Of a stretch of DNA of 64,000 nucleotides, positions 54,080-64,000 are shown piece by piece; the first letter of the stretch is position 1; each line of letters starts with the position of its first letter. The notes beneath the pieces were generated by a model. The model made no database searches and was not told where the DNA came from. It worked only from the letters and a program-made list of their open reading frames with translations. The stretch spans positions 12,113,501 to 12,177,500 of the forward strand of contig CM040094.1 in NCBI GenBank assembly GCA_022496805.1, in the 5' to 3' direction. The translations under genes and the position numbers were made by a program. This stretch comes from Pohlia nutans (lineage: Eukaryota; Streptophyta; Bryopsida; Bryales; Mniaceae).

Positions 54080-56480
54080 CCTTATAGAATGTACAGAGAC
54101 CACTACAAAGTACACCAAGGTAGAGCATAGGACTACATCAATTGGTATGGCCACTTTGTCTAAAAGGAAAAGTTGAATAGAAGAAAATGCACACGGATTC
54201 AAAACAATAAAAAATAATGAAAATAATAGTAAAGGTGTATGAACTAGTGACAAACATAGCCCAAAAATAGCATTAGAAAAAAAAACCATATTTTGGAAGA
54301 AGTTATGGTTTAACAAAATATGCCTTTTTCTATTTAAACCAACCTAACTTTAATTTCAATGAACGTCAAAAGTTTAATTATTAAGGTATTACAAGCTTTT
54401 TGAAGCATGACCAACCTTTGATAGCCCAAGGATCTTCATTTCCTGTGAATATTTTAATTATAAAAAATTAGTTTGGATTCTCATTGAGAAGTTGGATTCT
54501 AAACTTGTACAATCCAAAATTTTGACAAAAGCCAACCCATTGGAGCCAAGAACTTCCAAAAAATATTGCAATATAGATATTATGGATACCTTTGGCCTTG
54601 AGACTTTGGGCTCCAGTGTGAAGCTCCAATGGGTGATCTTGAGGTCTTCATTAATCAAATTTCAAGAATCCTTTCACTTAATGACCTTTGGGAACATGCA
54701 TAATCTAAACTATTGAAAAACCAATCTTCTCATCTATTTCTTGAAGTGACAATGCTATGATGCCTCTTTGACTTCATATTCCATTTCTAATGAAAGATTA
54801 GAAGGTGAAAGTTTAAATGAACATTAGATGGTGGGAAATGTTTAACAAACAAATCACCTCAAGTTTTCATTTTTACATTAGAAAATTATTTTGAAAGGTT
54901 CATTTTAAGAGCGAAGTTTTACAAAGCCCTTTTCATAGTCGAGGTATACTTTGAAGTGCAATAACCCTCAAAGCAAACGGAAGAAAAATTTGATTCAATA
55001 TATTGTAGAATGATAGGAGGATTCAATCTGGAACAAATGTAATTGTAGAAGGGTAGGAGGAATCAAACTTTTGAACTGCTTCGGCATCTTTCAGCCAATA
55101 GTCTCTACCTAACATGTCCGTGCTCTCTACCTGACTCAACTATGTATTCTACCAACTCGGTCGTGTTTTTAACGCGACTCAACTTGGCCGTGTTTTTAAC
55201 GCGACTATCCAATATATAATTGCCGCACTCACACATTACAATTGCCTTCTCTTCTCTTGTACTCTCAGTCTATTATACTCTTTTGTTCTTCTTATATTAT
55301 ACTCATCTACTCTTCTTCTATTTTGCTCTTCTACTCATCTCCTATTCTACTATTCTACTATTCTACTTCGGCTTTCTGCCATCACCGGCCCATTCAAGGA
55401 GCAACTTAGATCATGCCTTTCTTTAGTATTTTGTTCGTTTCATTGTTACAGAAGTGCTCGTAGGGATCGAGGATGATTATTCACACTCTATGACACCCCC
55501 TAAAACTTGATATCATTGTTATTGTTTATTTTTTATTTTTTGAATTTTTTGAATTTAGTTTCCAGATCTCATAGATGAGGCAATTGTCGATTCGGGACTA
55601 TTGATAAGCAAGGAGGCTAGCGTGTAAGGGGCTAGCGTGCATACTTATCCTGCCTAGCACTAGCTTCAATCGTCCTTGCCTGAGCTCCAGTCTAGGAGGA
55701 ATGGAGCTAGTGATGGATAGGAATATTGCACACACCGGCCAACTTTGCGCACTTAACTTACATGACTTTGCAGATTACCTGCGGTAATGGTTTCACCGGC
55801 TGGTCTCCAGAGTGGAGATTCGGGCTCACATTTTCCAAATGATGCACGGAAATCTTATAACATTATTCAACCATCCACAGTGATTTGTTCTACAATGAAT
55901 GGTGCTTTGGTAACTTCGATGGAATTTTCTATCTTAGAAACCAGGTACCCGACACTGTAGAACAAAGCACTGTAGAAGGTTTATGAATGTATCACACCGA
56001 TTTTGTGAAATTGCGTTGTCAGTGTAAGTAATATTATAAGCAAACTTGCCTACCTGCTAAATAAGCGAGCTACAAAATGTTGATGGGAGCTAATTAATTA
56101 GCTTAGTGTATAAGGCCAATGATTTTTTTGTTTCATACACGCTCTTACTAACTTTTCTTGCGTGGCACTATGTAAGGGTAGATGGCTCCAAAACCAACAG
56201 GGTTCTAATTTCAACAAAATCTAGGCACAATAATCATCTTAGAAATTAAATTTTTGTAGATAATAGATAGCTTATCATTTTGGTCAACATCCAATAATAG
56301 CTCTATGATGTGCCTAAATTTGTGTTTTGAAATAAATGCATAGTTTAGATCGTGTTGGAATTAGAACCCTGTTGGTTTTGAAGCCCTCTACCTTAGTTTC
56401 ATCATTTACAAACCCAAGGAAGTTCTGAGGTGATTATGGAGCTAGTGGTCGAGCATGGCATACCGTATATGAAGAGCATA
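54080..56480. other. intergenic, pyrimidine tract and possible LTR relic
   Basis: No gene. A duplicated GCCGTGTTTTTAACGCGACT block (55160-55205) is followed by TATATAATTG, then a 140-bp C/T-rich tract (55230-55375). This arrangement resembles a retrotransposon LTR promoter but no LTR ends are identifiable. TAAAGCACTG-like inverted bits lie near 55890-55970. Confidence 0.35.
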
Positions 56481-56485
56481 ATTAA

Positions 56486-57288
56486 CCCTTTAGTGCCCAG
56501 GTAAGCGCGAAGTGGTCACTAGATCACTAGATAATGAAATGTTGTAAAATTTGTGAATCATCTTAGTCTAGTGTTTGAAGTTCAAGTATGTAACTTTTGA
56601 TTCTGCAAATGATACGAAAAAAATAATTTGGAATCTGACTTTCTTAGCTCTCCAAATACCTATGTACAAAACATCCAAATACTGCAAATACTTCGAACAT
56701 AACAAATACTTACAAACACAACACATTCACTATGTAGTATTTTTTGTGTTTGGAAGTTTGTTATCTAACTTGTATTATTATTATTGGATTGTGTTCTCTT
56801 GTTCATGTTCGAGTAGTGTATGTAGTTCAATTTTGATCAATGTACAAACTTCTTGGTTATTTTAACGTATAAATTTTGTCCTAAATTGTACATGGATAGT
56901 TGACTCTTACTTGTAAAATTCACAATAATTATGTATGAGTGTGTTTTTGACATGAAAGATTGCAATGGAGAGGTGTTGGCACATGTCATTGCTGAACATC
57001 TTCACTTTCATTTTTGAAAATTTAAGCCAAATTCTATTTAACCTTGTAGTCAACCCCCCCTCAAATCTAATTTTTGAGTGTGCATTATATGATTCAAAGA
57101 AATACTATAATCCTCCAATCCAAGAGTATGATCTTACCAAGATTTAACCGACACTTGTTTCATTGAGTTATGCTTGCATTTATATGGTTAAATACTATTA
57201 ATAGTATTCCTAATTTCAACGGAGAATTTTTTTAAAACATCACCAAAAAAACTGTGGTTTCTCCATAACCACCCTTGGCACTAAATGG
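56486..57288. mobile_element. TTAA element (CCCTTTARTGCCC subfamily), 803 bp
   Basis: TTAA at 56482-56485 and 57289-57292; the ends are CCCTTTAGTGCCCAGG and CTTGGCACTAAATGG. It is the uninterrupted sister of 40094-42337 and supplies its empty site. No transposase frame. Confidence 0.8.
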
Positions 57289-57292
57289 TTAA

Positions 57293-57635
57293 GTGTGATG
57301 TTGTAAGGTGCACCCGTAGCATGATTAACGTATTGTGGTCACTTATAAAAGCACTTGTTTCAATTTCAAGTGTTCGCAATTTTGTTATCACAAGCAATAA
57401 TTATGAATGTCGAGTTAGTAATCTGATTGAACTAGAATTGAAAGACATTTATTAGTACACCTACTGACATCATTAGTGGTCTATGTATATTAAGTTTGAA
57501 AATTTATAACAAAATCATACATTGTGAAAAAATTAATTAAAAATTGAACTTGGTTATTAAACCCAAAATTTTATGTACTGCAATTTTCTATCATTGAAAA
57601 TCAACTCTCCATGTACTGTAGGTTGAAATGCTTAC
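57293..57635. other. intergenic spacer
   Basis: Short AT-rich spacer between two TTAA elements; nothing recognised. Confidence 0.4.
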
Positions 57636-57957
57636 CCTCTAGACATCTTGGCGTGCAAAAACTGGATCACAAACAGATTCAAAGCCTTGCAACTTTCTCA
57701 TACAATTTTGGATGACTTTCATCCAAGTCACCGTTGTAAGACAATTAAATTCTCTACCAATTACAATAGTTCTCTTATGATGGGGAGCTATTGATAATAT
57801 TGGAAAAGCCTCTAACTACAAATAGGTCAAATTTGTTGGGTAGATTTTATGCTTGCAAATCTCTTCTCATGTGCACCTCATGTACTTGTGAGCCATGCTA
57901 ATATCTATCTTTGAAGCTAGCATCTACTTGTGTTCAAAGGATCGGTACGTTTAGGAG
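57636..57957. mobile_element. TTAA element (CGTACCAACCC subfamily), inverted, 322 bp
   Basis: Left end CCTCTAGACATCTTGGCG after a drifted TTAC; right end ATCGGTACGTTTAGGAG before TTAA 57958-57961. Reverse orientation relative to 13256 and 18353. Confidence 0.7.
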
Positions 57958-58017
57958 TTAAACTGATCGGCAACTGTACCCCTTACTTATGTCATCTACG
58001 TAGCTGCCTTGGTGTTA

Positions 58018-58380
58018 GGGCCGCTTCACATTATGGCTGAAGGTCGAGAGGCCGTCGGTTTCCACCAATCAAATTGCAAGAAACCATAGTTTTGGCCTCT
58101 CGACCCTTCACACTAGAGGCCAAAGTCCAAAGGCTGTGGACCTTCAAAATGCCTACATGGCAACACTTTTTGACCAAGGTGACGGCCTCTCGAGAGGAAG
58201 TTTGGGTCCTACATTTTGCAAGACCCGTCACCATGGTCGAGAGGCCGTCGATTTCTTTTCATAACAAATGAAAACTATATTTTATGCCTATTTTCAGTAG
58301 ATTTCTTTGGACTCTCAATAAAGTTTGGACTCTCAATCCCACGGCCTCTTGACTTGGACGGCCATAGTGTGAAGCGGCCC
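58018..58380. mobile_element. Tourist-like (PIF/Harbinger) MITE, 363 bp, TSD TTA
   Basis: The ends GGGCCGCTTCACATTATGGC and GCCATAGTGTGAAGCGGCCC are inverted copies with one mismatch. TTA flanks both sides (58015-58017, 58381-58383). GC-rich interior with repeated GGCCTCTCGA motifs. Confidence 0.85.
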
Positions 58381-58683
58381 TTAGTAGTCTCTTACTGTTT
58401 GTGAGTATCCAATTTCACCAAGCAGATAATTATATAGTTGAATCCTGTACTTGAACAAGTTGAATGTCTAAGTTACCATAATTGATCAATTGGTTGCAGC
58501 GAGAGAGTGGTCTAGATCCATAGACGATGCTCTGTCTGCAAGTCCCTATCTAGAAGGTGAATCCGGCCAGGTGTTCCATAATTTTTAGGGATCTGCACAA
58601 TTGTGCTTGTGAAACTAAGGAACTCATCTCAGAGCATGCAAGGACAGGATCTAAAGTTGAGAATTGAAGTCCAACAGTATTAA

Positions 58684-58846
58684 CCCCTAAAGGACCAAGA
58701 AACCCAAATTGGGCCTCATGTTTGTTTTAGCAATTTTGAGTAGGTTTTAAGTAGACTTCTTTTTGTTCACATCTAAATTATATGTTTCACAATATGATCA
58801 ATTCAATTTGACATTTTAAAACAATGAATTCTTGGTCCTTTAGGGC
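58684..58846. mobile_element. TTAA element (AAAGGACCAAG subfamily), 163 bp
   Basis: TTAA at 58680-58683 and 58847-58850; the ends are CCCCTAAAGGACCAAGAAAC and AATTCTTGGTCCTTTAGGGC. It is the shortest intact copy and the reference for the interrupted element at 7794. Confidence 0.85.
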
Positions 58847-58850
58847 TTAA

Positions 58851-59285
58851 ATAAATTTATTAAGGTTTTGCGTTGGAAGTACTTTATGTATTCTAAATGA
58901 TTTGTGTTACAACATGGGATCCCATCATATAAGATAACTATACCTAAAGAGGAGCATTTACCTTAAAACGTGCATATCTACTCCAGTATAACATTACACA
59001 GCTGAAATGTCACAAAGTGATAGATACGCATCCTTCTAAGCATAGTTACTTTACCTGATGAGTGCAAAGAAGCTCATTTTTGATCCCCGTCTCTATATCC
59101 CCCGGTGGTCTTAAATGCACTGGCCGTGAATAGGCGTGGTAGCGCGAGACGCGCGAGACTGGTCCCACGGGGTCCCACGGCCCGCCCGCCTCTTCTTTTC
59201 CTTCCGAGCTTAATTTTCTTGAGCCTGATTTTCTTCCGCCCGATTCCGGCTTTTTTTCTTACTTCCTGCCCCGGTCTCACGTAGG
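58851..59285. other. GC-rich transition region
   Basis: Sequence becomes markedly GC-rich from 59080 (GCGCGAGACTGGTCCCACGG). A minus-strand frame of 82 codons is very Arg/Lys-rich and looks like composition rather than a gene. It may be the upstream part of a promoter for something on the + strand. Confidence 0.3.
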
Positions 59286-59430
59286 CCCGCTGCCACGTCG
59301 GATGTCTCGACCCTCTTGCCACGTCGGCTGGCTCGCTACCCCCACCTCATCCTCCTGCCATGTCATCAGTCTCGAGACAACTCGTGCCACGTCGTCAATC
59401 TCGCGTCCCCTGCCACGTATGCAGTCCATG
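59286..59430. repeat. degenerate 26-31 bp array with GCCACGTCG
   Basis: Five units with TGCCACGTCG or a variant, at 59292, 59318, 59356 (CCATGTCA), 59386 and 59411, each followed by a TCTCG. ACGT-core motifs of this kind bind plant bZIP factors, so the array could be regulatory or just a minisatellite. Confidence 0.65.
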
Positions 59431-60213
59431 CCATGGGTATCATGCATTCCATGACATGTGTGAGGGTCTCATCCGATTACAAATGTCATCCATCATACCC
59501 AAGTTGTCTCTCATCATATCTTTCAAGCGGTGGCCCACCCAGTCTCGTACGTTTGGCGGCCTAGGGTTAGGATGGCTAATCATTCTGGTAATTCATTTCA
59601 AATCATGGCATGATGATGGCGAGACGGCTGATGATGATGGTGGTCTCCATCTTCTTCTTCCTCAGGTTTCCTTGGTTCCTCATTTTGTTTTTGGTTGTTT
59701 GCGCCTTGCTCTTGTTGCAATTGGATTTGAATTTGTGTTTGCTGTTTAGTTTTTGCGCCCTCGAGATTTTGGAGGATAAAGTTCCGTCTCGCCATTCCTG
59801 CAATAGCAATAGTTTAGGGTTCAAGGTTTTAGCGCGGTTTAGGCATACCTCGGGATCCTCATTGACTGGAGCGCAACGCATCTCATTCACGAATAAATTG
59901 TGAGTATATTCAATCAGAGTTTAGACCAATTACTGTTTAGCGTCTATGCATAAATGATCGTGTGTAAAGGCAGCTATTTGTATAATCTGGGGTGCGCTTT
60001 GAACGCTTAAGTTGGCTTACGGTTGACGGATTATCATTTCATTGCTTCACATTGCATGTGTCCGGACTAGATTGTTTAGGATTTAAGCAGCAGGTTTGAT
60101 TTACGGTTTTAGAGATTCGGTCATTTCCGGTACATAGAGATGTTTTCGTTGCATTCCCGTGATTGGTTAGCAAATTCATGCGTGGATGTCTTTGAAGGGT
60201 TTAGGGTCTGTTT

Positions 60214-61092
60214 AGTTCGCAATGCTACATGCTCAGTCTCGCGGGACTCAATCAGGGTGGCTTGATTTGTTTACTGCAGTGTGCATTCTAAGTGGCAAAT
60301 GTATACCATTGCAAAACCCAATGGTTGTGGAGGAGCGCCAACACATTCCTTCCCCAAAAAAATCCCACGACATTTCCCCTTACGTACTATAATAGAGTAG
60401 TGCAATGGAGTTCCCTTTTGAAAACGAGATTGGAAAAGAATCTTTAATAGCCTGAAAACATTGTTTAGGTCTTCTGAAAGGGTCCACTGGCCTGGCGTGA
60501 TGGATTGACATTTGATTTGGAATACTGATCATGTAAATCTCAGTCTCGGTTTAGGGAGACTCACTTGCCTTGTTTGCAGTGCTACATGCTCAGTCTCGCT
60601 GGTCTCGGTCAGGGTGGCTTCATTTGTTTACTGCAGTGTGCATTCTCAGTGGCAAATGTATAATAGCCTGAAAACATTGTTTAGGTCTTCTGAGAGGGTC
60701 CACTGGCCTGGCGTGATGGATTGACATTTGATTTGGAATACTGATCATGTAAATCTCAGTCTCGGTTTAGGGAGACTCACTTGCCTTGTTTGCAGTGCTA
60801 CATGCTCAGTCTCGCGGGTCTCGGTCAGGGTGGCTTGATTTGTTTACTGCAATGTGCATTCTAAGTGGCAAATGTATAATAGCCTGAAAACATTGTTTAG
60901 GTCTTCTGAAAGGGTCCACTGGCCTGGCGTGATGGATTGACATTTGATTTGGAATACTGATCATGTGAATCTCAGTCTCGGTTTAGGGAGACTCACCTGT
61001 CTTGTTTGCGGTGCTACATGCTCAGTCTCGCGGGTCTCGGTCAGGGTGGCTTCATTTGTTTACTGCAGTGTGCATTCTCAGTGGCAAATGTA
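60214..61092 (+). repeat. 216-bp tandem array, 3 units plus partial
   Basis: CCTGAAAACATTGTTTAGGT begins units at 60451, 60667 and 60883 (period 216). A partial unit (CTACATGCTCAGTCTCGCGG to AAGTGGCAAATGTATA) lies at about 60214-60305. Each unit holds several TCTCG words and TTTAGGGAGACTCAC. No frame stays open across units. Confidence 0.9.
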
Positions 61093-61272
61093 TGTGGGAT
61101 GTTGACTTTCTTTATGTCTCGTCACAGGATCCACTGGCATGGCGTGATGATTTCATATATGTTCTTCATTGCTGATTAGGTGGTTAGAGTCTCGGATAGG
61201 GTCTCGCCTACTTCTCGGGCTCGTGTAGTTTATTGCCTTGTTTGTAGATGGGTTCATATACTAATTACATGA

Positions 61273-61792
61273 ATGTCTCGGTATAGGGAGTACCAACTGG
61301 GAGGGCACAATGGTGCGAGAGATTTTCAGCGCCAAGGATTTGAAGGCCCCAAGAATTCGCTTGCAGGGCAGGATTGTTCAGGAGCGAATAACTATAGACA
61401 AACATCACTATTTGGAGACATGGTCAGAAGAGGAATGGGGACGAATGCTCGTAGTGCCACACCCCCTCAGTTTTCTTTGATCACAAGAAATTTTATTGCG
61501 TGCTTTGTCCGAGAGAGAGTAGACGTTTAATGCAGAAACACCGTTTAAACAACTACCGTCGGATAGACCACGTCGGGTTGAAGTTCTATCCGAATGCATT
61601 GGAGCAAAATTAGCCTGCCCTTTTGGTTGGAAAGGAGAAGAAAACTCCCAAACAACTTATTGGCGAGTGGTGGATAAAGCATCCAAACAACTCGACGACA
61701 GATATCACCATCGGAAGGCAAGAAGTGCACCTAGAATTCTGAGAAACCCAGCTGAGTTTGCAGAGCTTCAGACCCTATGTAACAACATCTAA
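61273..61792 (+). pseudogene. split reading frame, unknown protein
   Basis: ATG 61273 opens 85 codons (MSRYREYQLGGHNGARDFQR onward) to a stop at 61528. An overlapping +1 frame is open from 61523 to TAA 61790-61792 (90 codons, with GAKLACPFGWKGEENSQTTY). Both halves have varied, protein-like composition, and a single-base shift near 61523-61530 would join them. AATGCAG|AA at about 61534 is an alternative acceptor. I recognise no family. It could be a frameshifted relic, a spliced small gene, or chance. Confidence 0.25.
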
Positions 61793-61799
61793 ATATGTT

Positions 61800-62004
61800 G
61801 ATTCAAGAAATAAATAGTATATATAAATATTATTTAATTAGAAAAATAAAATATATACTGAAGGCCTCAAACATTGCCTCTATTTTATTTCTTTTTCTTT
61901 TTCTTTTTTAATCTTACTAAGGTAGATATCCCAATTCACCTGGCTCCTTAAACCACACATGTACAATTTCAGTAAATGTCATTCAAGTTGCAAACTTCAA
62001 CCAA
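61800..62004. other. intergenic spacer
   Basis: AT-rich, with a TTTTTC repeat run near 61890. Nothing recognised. Confidence 0.35.
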
Positions 62005-62440
62005 TGAAAAAAGTTAGGAGAAATATAGTCTACTTCATAGTTTGGATTTAGAAAAGACACCGTGGTGACTTTGAAAATTCATAAATTGATGCAGTAGAAC
62101 TCTCGAGATTACAAAATGTCTTGTATTAGGTTCCATTTTCTCTTGACAACAACCCAAAAATTTCAAAATTGATTCAACGGCAACAGAGAATTCGCGAATT
62201 GGTTGAAGAAAAATGTTTTAAAGAGTTGGGAAAATTAGGATAAACATAGTCTACTTCATGGTTTTGGATTTGGGAAAGACACCATGGTGAGTTTGAAAAT
62301 TCATAAACTGATGCAATGGAACTCCAGAAAATCCCAAACGACTTGTGTTTGGTTCCATTTTCTCTTGACACCAACCCAAAAGAATTCAAAAATTCGATTT
62401 ACCGGCAACAAGGAATTGACGAATTGGTTAAATCCAGACG
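62005..62440. repeat. about 221-bp tandem duplication
   Basis: TAGTCTACTTCAT at 62026 and 62247 anchors two copies sharing TTTGAAAATTCATAAAYTGA, GGTTCCATTTTCTCTTGACA and CGAATTGGTT. Roughly 85% alike by eye. Confidence 0.8.
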
Positions 62441-62573
62441 GCTGCATTCACGAACAAAATTGCGAATGAAAATTGGCAGCCCAGAGATGGTGAGATACCT
62501 GGTGAGAAGAAAACCTGGATTGAACCTTATGAGCGGTACTGTAAATGTAAAGAACAATTGTAGGTGAGGGCCT

Positions 62574-62971
62574 AGGGTTGGATAACCTATTACCACCACC
62601 TCCTCCAATTATGACATGTACAACTTTCTTGGAGCCACCACAATTAAGACCCAAAACCACCAATTTCACTATTCAAGTAGACCAATGGCTTGCCAAGAAT
62701 TGCAAAGAAATAGATGGTGGTTTTGGGTTAGCTCATGAGTGGATCTAGGAACAACAAAGCGTGAACTTAGGAAATTGGTATGTGATGTATGGGTAAACGG
62801 TTACTTCCACTTTGGAATTTTTTATAAAATTGACTAATGCGAATTAGATGTTGCAAATTTTAGCAATCCTCATCAAAACCTATTTCGAATGCAGTCATAT
62901 TTTTTTTTGGAATTTAGCACTGCCAAAAATAGGCCAGATTGCTTAAGTTGGTGGTAATAGGTTATCCAACC
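62574..62971. mobile_element. MITE with GGGTTGGATAACC ends, about 398 bp
   Basis: Left GGGTTGGATAACCTATTACC and right GGTAATAGGTTATCCAACC are inverted. Flanks are CTA and TTA, consistent with a mutated 3-bp TWA duplication of PIF/Harbinger type. No coding capacity. Confidence 0.7.
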
Positions 62972-62974
62972 TTA

Positions 62975-64000
62975 TATCACAGGGAGATAAATACATGATT
63001 CCCATATGAGAAACGGGGACAAATTTCCCACATTTGTAAGTTTCCCCAAATCAGAATTACACTGTAACCATCCTAAGAAAGTTACAATTGTGGGACAAAT
63101 GTCAAAATATTCATCAAACGACTTTCAAACATTTGATGAAGTGGGACAACACATATTCATCAAATGCCAAACTATTCACCCAGAAAAAAACGAGGGCTAA
63201 ACTGGCTGTAGTACTCGATCAGATGGCTAGATATGCTCGGAAAGTTTTCAGTGTTGAATTTTGAAATTTGCGGGCTCTGCCACTTATAGGAAGCTGAAGC
63301 GAGGCAGGTCAAATTTTGAAGTGTTGGAGTTGCTGGAATATTCGGCGACCTTCGGTACCTGCCTCGGACCTTCTGGTTAGTTCTCCTGACCGATGGACGC
63401 AACGGACCTGGAGGTGGTTCTGGAAGGGACTAGAGATTTGAGCCAGCTGAATGTCGATCAGACGAAGGATGTGAAGATTGAAACTTCATGAACGCCTAGT
63501 ACCGTTCAACAAATTTTTTTGTGGCTATATATCGCCAACTTCCTATTTGAAAATGGGTTTGCTATGTTGCTATAGGAAAAAATGAGTGGGTAAAAAAAAT
63601 AGAGTATGTCGTCATATTTTTCCCTTTTCATTGGTGTGTATAGCCAATAATTTTATCGAAAGTTTAGTGTTTGTGGTAAAAAAAATTTGCAAATCTTTAA
63701 AAATGCTCTCTATTTTTCAAGTTTCCATTTTCAAATCACCAATGGGACTATTTTGAAAAAAACGAATTACTGGAACCGGTATGCATTGCTACTTGATTTC
63801 AATCTTGCATACATGAAGAATGCATGTACATGGGTTGATTAACAATTTATTTGGAGGATGACATTGAATACAACAACCTAGTTCAAGGCACAGTTGATGT
63901 GTGTGACTTGTGAGTGGGTAACTTACTATTTTCAAAGTGCAATTGACTAATGTTGGTGGGGAACTACATGGAGAGGTTTCGATTTTTAGATGACCTTTAG
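62975..64000. other. intergenic to window end
   Basis: A CATTTGATGAA / TTCATCAAA rich patch (63100-63180) and a tail (63830-64000) that resembles 39960-40060 and 42490-42560. No gene recognised. Confidence 0.4.

Noticed and set aside
54080..55500. Complete LTR retrotransposon
   Set aside because: A promoter-like C/T tract exists, but no paired LTRs, primer-binding site or gag/pol frames were found.
59074..59322. Arg/Lys-rich 82-codon minus-strand frame
   Set aside because: Low complexity from GC-rich sequence; resembles no ribosomal or histone protein.

Overview
This 64 kb window is AT-rich nuclear DNA of a land plant. It holds three recognisable protein-coding genes in a sea of small non-autonomous transposable elements. 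The genes are (i) a plant polyphenol oxidase (PPO, type-3 copper tyrosinase) on the + strand, four exons between about 2.7/3.16 and 11.96 kb; (ii) a NARROW LEAF 1 (NAL1)-type trypsin-like protease on the - strand, six exons from 24.26 down to 16.41 kb, with an in-frame TAA between its catalytic Asp and Ser codons; and (iii) an intronless copper-transporting P1B-ATPase of the RAN1/HMA7 type on the - strand (45746-42738). The PPO has a short secretory-type leader instead of a chloroplast transit peptide, and introns are long and repeat-filled. This suggests a non-flowering land plant (moss, lycophyte or fern), but the species cannot be fixed from the sequence.

Layout. 0-2.7 kb: repeat fragments and a duplicated PPO promoter/5' region carrying CACTA-type MITEs. 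2.7-12 kb: PPO, whose three introns hold MITEs nested in one another. 12-16.2 kb: TTAA-flanked elements and local tandem duplications. 16.2-24.7 kb: the NAL1-like gene, with a 47-bp tandem repeat after its stop, a copia fragment and a duplicated splice acceptor in its last intron, and tandem-duplicated intron sequence upstream. 24.7-42.4 kb: gene-poor, with a back-to-back run of TTAA elements (28.6-33.1 kb), a 2.6 kb foldback element with a SINE-like core (35.6-38.2 kb), a Tc1/mariner-like element (38.9-39.5 kb) and a multiply nested TTAA element (40.1-42.3 kb). 42.7-46.3 kb: the copper ATPase. 46.3-64 kb: a SINE, tandem repeats, further TTAA elements, Tourist-like MITEs, a degenerate CCACGTCG array, a 216-bp tandem array and one doubtful split reading frame.

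The genes do not form a pathway cluster. PPO and the RAN1-like ATPase are both copper proteins (the second supplies secretory copper, which a secreted PPO would need), but about 31 kb and the NAL1-like gene separate them, so any link is inference only.

The most notable system is a large family of non-autonomous elements whose ends read TTAA-CCCCTAAA...TTTAGGGG-TTAA. Three insertions can be compared with related uninserted sequence in this same window; each comparison indicates one TTAA-like site before insertion and a TTAA on each side after it. Exact TTAA duplication with CCC-starting ends is the signature of piggyBac-type transposition, which is not a familiar class in plants. No transposase is present here.
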